64,000 bases of DNA from Tubiluchus corallicola (lineage: Eukaryota; Priapulida; Priapulimorpha; Priapulimorphida; Tubiluchidae). The position numbers and the translations under genes are program-made. Within the stretch, counting starts at the first letter, position 1, and each line of letters begins with the position of its first letter. A model generated the notes under the pieces. The model ran no database searches, was not told the origin of the DNA, and saw nothing but the letters and a program-made list of their open reading frames with translations. The DNA is taken from contig JAQGDQ010000012.1 in NCBI GenBank assembly GCA_030141605.1, positions 1,380,359 to 1,444,358 of the forward strand. The letters are read 5' to 3'. Shown here one piece after another: positions 56,096 to 64,000 of this stretch.

Positions 56096-57819
56096 TACGT
56101 TTTTAATCTATTATTTAATTATCAGAAACGCTTTTGCAGTATTGATTGTGTTAAAATGTATACTTTTTGTCTGACTTGAAAATTGGGTAGTATATGAAAA
56201 ATCATCCTGCCTTCCTTTAATATTTTCTATCCTAGACTATCTTTATAATTTATCGTTATTACATTCACTTAACTATTAGCAACGACGTCGTTATGACGGC
56301 TTTGTGAAACCGGGCCTAGCAAAACTATTATATAAATACACATTTGTTTTCTTCAAATAAACTTTTTTATACCCGCAACAGCGAAACTTGTACTGCTTTG
56401 TTGCTGTTGGAAAATAGGTGTATTTTCCTTTCACAACTACAGTCAGTACACTCAGTATGAAAGTTACACACAGTATGAAAATTAAAGTATTTTTTGCTTA
56501 ATTTAACTAGCTGCTGAATGCCATGCTAGACTTGTACAATATGTATTAATTAAGATTACAAAATTTTTGAATTTCTCTGTGTTTATTTTTCATTTTATTT
56601 TTTCGTATAGTAGTTAATGTAATATTGTAAACGATGATTTAATTATGAATAAGCGCAGGTATCCACAACAGAATTTAAATCACAGTTATTTCATTCAAAC
56701 GTATGATACATGACGCTATTCAAACATCTAGAAGATCGAAAGGTCATGCGTTGTCTATCAAAAACCACTACACCGTTACACAATTCTGAACTAAAAATTT
56801 TAAGTACCGTGAAAATTTAAAACCACCAACAGTTGTCATTGTTGCATGCACTTTCTACGTGTGGCGCATTAGAGCAATATTAAATGCTTTACACCCTGTT
56901 TCGTTTAAAGGTGAGCGAGTTCAATGTTTTTCTTAATAGTCTGTGTTCATACTACTTTATTTAACATTTTTGGTCTGTGCACTGAAAAAACTTATTATTT
57001 TGTTCAAAGTCGGAACAGCCGAAAGGGAAAAGTTGCATGACAAAATTTTATTTTTCCATGACCACGCTGCTTATTGCCGGAAGTTTCTAGCAATTTCAAA
57101 AAGTGGGTTTTCTTGAAGATCAAAACGGTATCATAAAACCAAAATAAAGCATTAGAATTATTCATATTGCATTGTAAACTTTACTTCTGTCTTTACACAA
57201 TTAATGCTGCCCGGTTTTGAAGATTTCTTCCATTCTCAATACTCCAAAATAAAGAAAATTACCACATGTAAAAACAAAGTACTTTAAATCACGAGAATTC
57301 CGCAAAACAACAATGGAAAGTTATAATAAAATAAATAGTGTACATGCTTTTTAGTTTATTATACTGGCCTAGAAATGCAATTTGAAATCAAACGAAATTA
57401 GTCTTATTGAACTATACAAAGTTACGAACGAATGGAATATAAATTAAACTAAATCAAGGTTGCATATAAATACACTAAATTTTTTGCGTCATTAAGTTGC
57501 AACGGGGACATAAATAAATTTAATTTTGTACATATTTTTAGTTTATTTTTGGTTAGTACTGAAATTCATGAAAACTTATTTTGCTGAAACTATTATGTAC
57601 AATAATTTAAAAGAATACGAGTACAAAATTCCTTAGTCAAATAAAATTATTGGACTATTTTTCTTCTGAGTAATAAACGGTTGAGTAATGTTTGTTATTA
57701 TGAGTTTTATCATTCGTGGGTGTTGATAAGGAAACCGATCAAAAAAGACGTTGAATGCTAACGTTTGTAGTTAAACTTAAACCAATAAGTACAACTGCAA
57801 GCGTTTGGTTGTTGAGATG

Positions 57820-57912
57820 TTAAACCTACGACTTGACGCTAAACTCACAAACCTTTGGACCTGTAAGGTACGTCTGATGCACAGGCAGATACGATTACCA
57901 CGCGCCATGTTA
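57820..57912 (-). mobile_element. Degenerate tRNA-derived SINE head
   Basis: On the minus strand, ATGGCGCGTGGTAATCG (A-box-like), CTGCCTGTGCATCAGACG and AGGTTTGTGAGTTTAGCGTC (decayed B-box) follow the order and spacing of tRNA-derived SINE promoters. It ends about 55 bases upstream of the Ig gene ATG, pointing away from the gene. Confidence 0.35.
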
Positions 57913-57967
57913 TTACATTTGTGCAGACATACTTGTGCATAAGTAACTGTGAATTTTCAAAATTAAC

Positions 57968-58019
57968 ATGAAGGTCAAAGTAGTTATTACGATTACGCTA
58001 CTTTTGTGGTGCAGTCACG
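57968..58019 (+). CDS. Ig gene exon 1: signal peptide
   Basis: ATG AAG GTC onward encodes 17 residues plus one base. The hydrophobic stretch VVITITLLLW is typical of a signal peptide. Donor GTAAGT. A-A-C precedes the ATG, a fair start context. Confidence 0.75.
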
Positions 58020-61000
58020 GTAAGTGCCGAAATAGCTATTATGCTGTAAAAAAGAAAGAGAAACCTATTACTAAAATTAACATTGGATAATTACTTTTAA
58101 TAGTTTTATAGATATGACGCTGCGGGGTTTTATATTCGTTAATTAGGTATATCAGTTTTTGTAACATTCAGCTTTTGTTTTATTAACGAAGCACTAATCA
58201 ATAATTATGACATTACTTTTTAGTACGCCATTAGTGCCGATTTATATTATCAAATATTTTTTACTTCAAAGTCCTGTGTGTACAATTATTGCTTATTAAT
58301 GATAATGTACTTATTGTTGTTGTTGTTGCTAGGATTTATTAAAATCCAATAGCCTTTTGGAAGAAAATGACCCCGTGTTTTTGTATGTTTATACTAATGG
58401 CCTAAATTTTGTCCATTTTGAACAGCTTATTCAATAATAGGAGATACCACGTTACAGGACTAGGAAAATAGTTTCTTGAGAATACAACAATAGTTAAAAC
58501 TAATGTAGTGCCGTTACTATATATTGATTTTTTAAACAAAATGATTGCTTTTTATTTCTTTATTTCTAGTGTATAGCGAAGAAAGTGCCCCGATGCTTGG
58601 CTTACGGGCCAGCGAATACTTTACTAAGCAACCTCAGGATGCCACATTAACGGAATATTCGACTTTTATCATAGATTGTGGTGTGGCGGAAGGTGACAAC
58701 TGGATAGCGTATGAGGTAAGACAATCTGATAAAACTGGATGAAGCCATGTAAAACATAAATTACAACCATATTTCGAGCTTTTAGAAACTTTTAGATTTC
58801 CAAAACTTAAAGAGATAAAATATCATGTGTAATTTTGTGCAGAATTGTCATGTGCAGGTTTCCAAAACGGTGGGTAGGTCCGCCTCCTACACACATGCAC
58901 GAGCTGATTAAGCTTTAGAATGCCCAGTTTATTATCAAATGACACTCTCGGCAATATAACGCAGAAACAATGATTGCAAAACTTTAATAATCAATTTAAT
59001 TAAGCAAACAAACAAATCTTCAAAACCCAGGTACCAAAAACATTTTAACAAACTGGATGGGGTACACCGAATTGGACCAAATAAAAAACAATACGTTACA
59101 GTTTCAACATTCGCGAGGTGGCAGCTCCTGTCACGAGTGGCAGCTCCAGGCCTGGAGGACGATTCTGCTGAAGGTTGTGGAGGACTCAGACATCGGCATC
59201 AGATCCATACCAAACGAGGAATCCACCGAGCTAATGCATGCTGGAAACAGACTGGGGTAGCTTTCCAATCCATCTGTCTTGTAAACACATCCAAGGTAGA
59301 AAGATGATTCGTCTAGCTCAATTAAATCAGCATCGGCAGGTGATATTTATAGTGTGGACTTCGTCAAATTTCCATCTCGTCTGGAAACTATCGTCTCCGG
59401 AACCGAACAGCTATCAGCTTCTACACGTACTTCTTGGCCGTAAGTCAACCTCAAACGCCTTGACAGGAACAACGTCCAGAAAGGTGCTCTTTGTGTTATT
59501 TACAACTGGCGACGCCCATAAAACGTAGTCACCATGTACATCGCTTAATTGATCAAACGCGGCAGCAAACATGCATAATTAACGTGTTAAACTTCTGTGT
59601 GATTTCTCTGCATTAAACAAACATCAAGAAAAACAGTTTAGAAAGCACTGTCATGACCAGGCGGCGTTCTAGATCAAGACATTACACCACCATTTTGCTT
59701 TTTTTCTATCCAAAACTTCAGTGGTCACGTAGTCTATTTCTCAGGTATATCAGAAGCCAGGTCGATTTCCTATTGGCTGAATTTCAAGGTAAACCAGTTA
59801 TACACATTATTTACATATCATTTACGTTAGAAAAAAACTAGTTACAATTTCAAACAACAGGTATCAGCGCAAGATTATAGTAAGAATTTATCAAATGTTA
59901 ACTTATTAACTAAAGGGAGTAAATAATTATTGCCGAGGTGTTGCATACAAAAATACATAATCTGCTAATAGGAACCATTACAGTCGTCGTCGTCGTCGAC
60001 GTCGTCATCATCGTCACAATCATTATCATTTACATGTTTTTACTGACACTATTACTGTAATTACAGTGAATATTAAGTAGCACCATACTCAAAAAGTTGC
60101 CTTTGCAAGAAAAATTAAAGCATATTTATATATATATTCCACATAACATGTAACACAATTTTTATAACATTATTCACACACTGGTATTTATTATAATAAT
60201 ATCGAAAACAACCTATATAAATAACTACCAGTTTTCAAACATGGACTGGTTGACAGAATCATCTTCACCACCACCATCCTCCTCCTCCTCCTCCTCCTCC
60301 TCGTCGTCGTCATCATCGTCATCTTTGTCATTTTAATCATCATCAGCATTCATCAACAGTAATAACAAGAACAATGACAACGACAATGATAATGACAACG
60401 GCAACAAGGATCCTTAACCCCATGGTTATAACGTTTCACCTTCAGTAAGATGCTGATCTACGCACAATGCACAGAGAGGTGCTTTGAGTGATTTAGCCCT
60501 TCGAACCTGCGATTATGGTGCACTGCAAAGATTCGTTATACAACAAACTTGACAAAGGAAAAAATCGAAAATAATAATTATAGGGTGCAATGAATATGCA
60601 GCTTTATCTGACTTAGCTAATTTTTCCTTTAAGGGAACTCGGCTGAAAATTCTGTTAACCTAGCTGATTTACGGTGTGAGTCAGCTGATGTAGTAGCAAC
60701 TGACTGAGCTTCAGCCTCTAAAATGCTCACTGGCTAATATTCCGCTAGGCTTTTTCACGTTAGCGAAAATCCAGACAAATTGATTTGAGTCAGTTGGATC
60801 AACATCATTTTTTATTACACTTGAAAGCCGCAAGTGGCAAAAAAAACTGTAAAATGGAGTATGCCCACCAAACCGATTGTAATTTGCAATTTTGCATGCT
60901 GAGGATGCTGAATTTCATAGCACGTTTTACTTAGCAATGCACTACTATTTTCAACTGAAGATTTGTGTGGTGTGTTGTTGTTTTAGCTGCTGCCACAGCA

Positions 61001-63948
61001 CTGCTGACTTGCTAAGCAAATTGTTTACCGTTCATAAGCACGCAAATTGCTCAAATTATGAAATGCAGTCAAATTCAGAATCCAAAAAGCAATTTTTTTC
61101 TTGTTTTTGTTTCGTTTTTGTAACTAATTGACTCATGTATGTATGTGGTCGACAAGAAACAATTCAGTGATCACAGTTTTAGCACATTCTAAAAGACTTG
61201 GACTTGAACATACAAAGACCAAGTCGTACGTCTGACATTACAATTAATGTTGTCAACGGCAAATTTGTTTTGTCAAAATTATACATGTGGTCATATGGAA
61301 GTCTGGAATTTTTTAGCAATTTTTATTTAAATACGAGTATAAATTATAAATACATTTTTCAGGTTAAATGGTACAGAAACGGTGATCATCTTAACACCGA
61401 TTTCTACCCCAGATATGACTGGGTTGCTGGTAGCGCAGAAGAGTGTATAAGTACAGATGAATGCAGCCTGAAAATTATTAATGCTACTTTTGAGGACAAT
61501 GCAGACTGGTTTTGTCAAATTACTGCTCGGAAGCAAGGACTAACTGACCCAGATATTTATGATTCCGTCAAGGCCACCATAACTATAGCAAGTAAGATGC
61601 TCTGCCTCATTAATGATTGCAGAATATGAGTAACGGAATAAGTACAGTATTAGTTTTAGATTATCTACGCCATTGAATATTATTGAATAAGAGGGAATAT
61701 TGAGTAATGCGATTTTGAGGATGACAGGTTATTATCGCAAGTACTACCAGAACGTTTTTACCTTTGGCGTGCCGTTGAAGAAACATGAAAAAGCCTTGTG
61801 GACTAGTGTCTGTCAGTCATGATTCGACAAAATGAAATCCATCTTGATGAGCTCATTAGTGCTGATAGCTACTGATTTCAAGCGATAGATGTATGTGATT
61901 TGACAGGCGTGTGCAGTGTGCATAGGGAGAGGGCTAGGCGGGCTTGAGCCCCTGCCATTTTTGCTCTTTTATTCAAAAAGACCCCTTTTAGTCAAAATAA
62001 AAAATGGTTTTTGACAGAAGAAAATTAGCACTTGGTTTTTGAATGTTTATTCTACTAATATTTCAAAAGTTCGAATGATAGGAACCCACTGGCTTCTTTT
62101 TGCAGGATGCCTAAAAGTTATGAACGTAGGTAAAATCGTACGTACATGTAAATATATCACGGTAAGAAAGACAGGTGATATTTTCTCTGTTTTTCCACTT
62201 GTGCCCTTTTGTGCCTTGTTTGCCATGTCATTATTAACTGCGATATTTTCATCTTGCTGTCATTTGCTTACTGTGTCCAACACAGTCTGAATATGTCATC
62301 TAAAATATGGCATTTAGTTATGTCATCTAAAATATATGTATTCACAATCGCTTCTAAAAAGCTCACCTTGACTTACTATTATTGTCTCACTTAATACTAT
62401 ATGTGGATGCGCCCAAACCAATATTAACAATAACGTCAGTACGGCTTTGATTTGGTGCGATAAACCTGAAATAAATTTATTTATAAAGTACAAAAATCGA
62501 AAAACAAGAAGAAAATAGTAACTGCAGAAATCTAGCGAAAAAATGATAATTAGCAAACAGTGGCGATTAACAAGTAAATAAATGAGTTAAGAAAAAATAA
62601 TATAAGTAAGTAGACTTAGTATTACGCATTTAAAATCAAAATTAAAGAGAAGATATACTATTGTTGCTTTACATAATATTAGCAATAGATCGCATACGAA
62701 ATTAAAACGTCATATGATAATTAGCACTAAAAGTAGAATCATTTATGGCTACTTACGATTTTAGTGGCCTTACTTAAACATCACACTTGTCAGTAAGATA
62801 TAATTCGAAAACCAGAACTACATGTACACTCTGACAGAAAATGAGAACGACAGGTCTATAAGTATAGAGAGTAGAGTATACAAGCGTGCGGTGATTCATT
62901 TCAAGTGGTAATGTATAGTAGGGATATACAGTCGCATTCACACTATATTTTGCGTGGTGTACTTTTTTCATGTGGGATGTACGCCTTTTGTTATGATTTC
63001 GAAAGCTACTGTTTTAACTAATCCTTACGGTATATAAAACAGTTTTAGGGTAGGGTTGGATGTAAGGCCTCTTTGGAGCAAAGCCCTTTCAGGATATTTC
63101 ATAGAAATGCCAAACAGACGACGTTACCAATGTGTGGTATAATGAAAGCTCATAAACAGATAAAAGCAGATAAGAATTTTATGTAAAGGGGAAAATGACG
63201 AAAGGCCCATTTAATTGTTCTCATTTCTATTGTCTCATTTATAACGTACCAAATAACCACTTTTGCAAGTAGGCGTGTACAGGCAGCATATTTGCTCCGA
63301 ATTCAAAAGAAGCACGTTCTTCTTTTGAAAGGCAAAGTTCATAAATACAGTAGTTGAAGATGATTTACGTATTTTGATTATAGATTAATTAATTTTGTTC
63401 ATTTCGAAAACAAAGTTTTGTAATAGAAAATATTTTTGCCGTAATAGGTAAAGTGTTTGTCCTGCTTTTATCTGCAATAAAACCACTTTGTGTTTGTACG
63501 CATAAAATGACACGTAGGGCAAATGGCCTTAGCTTGTGCCTTAATGAACAACTATATAGATTACTTTGAGTACTTTTACCAAATGTTTTTCGGCCACTCT
63601 AAGCTCCTAGGAGAGTGTAACCTGTAACTTTAACAGTAACTTTTCTCACAAAACGAGTCTTTCTGCGCTATTAGTATGAATAAATTATCGAGGACCAAAA
63701 CTATAAATATACGTCAATATGATCTTAGGGTTTAGTGCGCCTTTAATGAAATCTCACTATATTTAACTTTTTTTACAGTTGCGCCCAAGAACATGTATTT
63801 TCAGTACGAAGGAGAAGATTTAACTGCGAATGAAACCGTGACAGAAACCGAAGGCGAACCATTTCGATTAACATGCGTGATGAATCAAACTAATCCTGAT
63901 CCAGAACGCTACATAACTTGGTATCGTCAGAAATATCCTCACGAAGAC
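57968..63948 (+). CDS. Immunoglobulin-superfamily receptor, Kirrel/nephrin-like, 5' part only
   Basis: Four coding exons join in phase (57968-58019, 58570-58715, 61363-61591, 63779-63948) to give 199 residues, all GT-AG; the gene continues past the window. Residues 1-17 form a signal peptide (KVVITITLLLWCSH). The first Ig domain (about 34-142) opens FTKQPQDATLTE. It has C54 and C117 as the core disulfide, the strand VKWYRNG, YPRYDWVAGS, and LKIINATFEDNADWFCQ. A second domain starts APKNMYFQYEGED with C175 and W190 (ITWYRQK). PQDxTxxE, PRYxxxGS and the L-x-I...D...F-x-C-Q pattern resemble domain 1 of Kirrel/nephrin adhesion proteins. Assignment to that family is inferred; another IgSF receptor is possible. 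C94 and C100 are extra cysteines that may bond to each other. The protein is likely a cell-surface or secreted adhesion or recognition protein. Confidence 0.72.
58570..58715 (+). CDS. Ig gene exon 2: first half of Ig domain 1
   Basis: The acceptor TTTATTTCTAG follows a pyrimidine-rich run. Encodes residues 18-66, ending at IAYE just before strand C. It contains the first core cysteine (C54, FIIDCGVAEG). Donor GTAAGA, leaving in phase 0. Confidence 0.78.
59985..60017. repeat. (GTC)n trinucleotide run
   Basis: GTCGTC units with an internal GTCGAC palindrome, followed by ATC units. Confidence 0.85.
60270..60330. repeat. (CCT)n-(CGT)n-(CAT)n compound run
   Basis: CCT units grade into CGT and then CAT units. 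Confidence 0.9.
61363..61591 (+). CDS. Ig gene exon 3: second half of Ig domain 1
   Basis: Encodes residues 67-142 plus one base, from VKWYRNG to VKATITIA. It contains the core tryptophan (W69) and the second core cysteine (C117). Acceptor TTTTTCAG, donor GTAAGA. The phase agrees with exons 2 and 4. Confidence 0.85.
61592..63778. other. Ig gene intron 3
   Basis: A 2.2-kb intron. A patch near 61905-61985 (GGGAGAGGGCTAGGCGGGCTTGAGCCCC, split here as two motifs GGGAGAGGGCTAGG and GGGCTTGAGCCCC) resembles the ends of hAT-type elements. Nothing else is recognised. Confidence 0.45.
63779..63948 (+). CDS. Ig gene exon 4: start of Ig domain 2
   Basis: Encodes residues 143-199: IAPKNMYFQYEGED, ETEGEPFRLTC (first core cysteine C175), then YITWYRQK (core W190). 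NET and NQT are potential glycosylation sites. Acceptor TTTTTACAG, donor GTAAGT, leaving in phase 0. The next exon is beyond the window. Confidence 0.85.
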
Positions 63949-64000
63949 GTAAGTTGATATGTACATTGTAGACCTTATTTCAAATTAAGACGCACAACTA

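Larger units (their letters stand above)
58716..61362. other. Ig gene intron 2
   Basis: A 2.6-kb intron. It contains a GC-richer patch with long open frames on both strands (59095-59535, see findings) and two trinucleotide runs. No additional exon in phase with the Ig gene was recognised. Confidence 0.55.

Overview
This is a window of an animal nuclear genome. It is AT-rich, has long GT-AG introns, very long microsatellites and decayed transposons, and carries two genes typical of metazoans. The class C receptor and the immunoglobulin-superfamily gene point to a bilaterian invertebrate. A marine invertebrate deuterostome such as an ascidian is a guess from general texture, not something the sequence proves.

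Layout. (a) 1-6665 is the 3' flank of the first gene, with one long ATT microsatellite and no gene I can support. (b) 6666-41182, minus strand, is a complete metabotropic-glutamate-receptor-like class C GPCR gene. I rebuilt it as 12 coding exons whose phases all join without error to give 955 codons plus a stop. It has a signal peptide, Venus-flytrap domain, nine-cysteine domain, seven transmembrane helices, and a tail with a cysteine cluster and a class I PDZ ligand. Its introns (up to 9.9 kb) hold two copies of a roughly 0.96-kb inverted-repeat transposon, a near-palindromic element, a MITE, two LINE remnants and several microsatellites. (c) 41183-57967 is a 16.8-kb divergent intergenic region. 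It holds a pyrimidine tract, a trinucleotide array, diverged tandem repeats, a retroposon-like broken reading frame and nested inverted repeats. (d) 57968 to the window end, plus strand, is the 5' part of an immunoglobulin-superfamily receptor gene of Kirrel/nephrin-like character: a signal peptide, one complete Ig domain and the start of a second. The gene runs off the window.

The two genes are divergently transcribed. Nothing here shows a shared pathway, although both encode cell-surface receptor-type proteins. The most interesting protein-level point is in the receptor's ligand pocket. The residues that hold the amino-acid backbone of the ligand are kept, but the conserved arginine that contacts the distal carboxylate of glutamate is a phenylalanine, and a pocket lysine position is a glutamate. 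The natural ligand may therefore not be glutamate. No prokaryotic features, CRISPR arrays or rRNA genes were seen.
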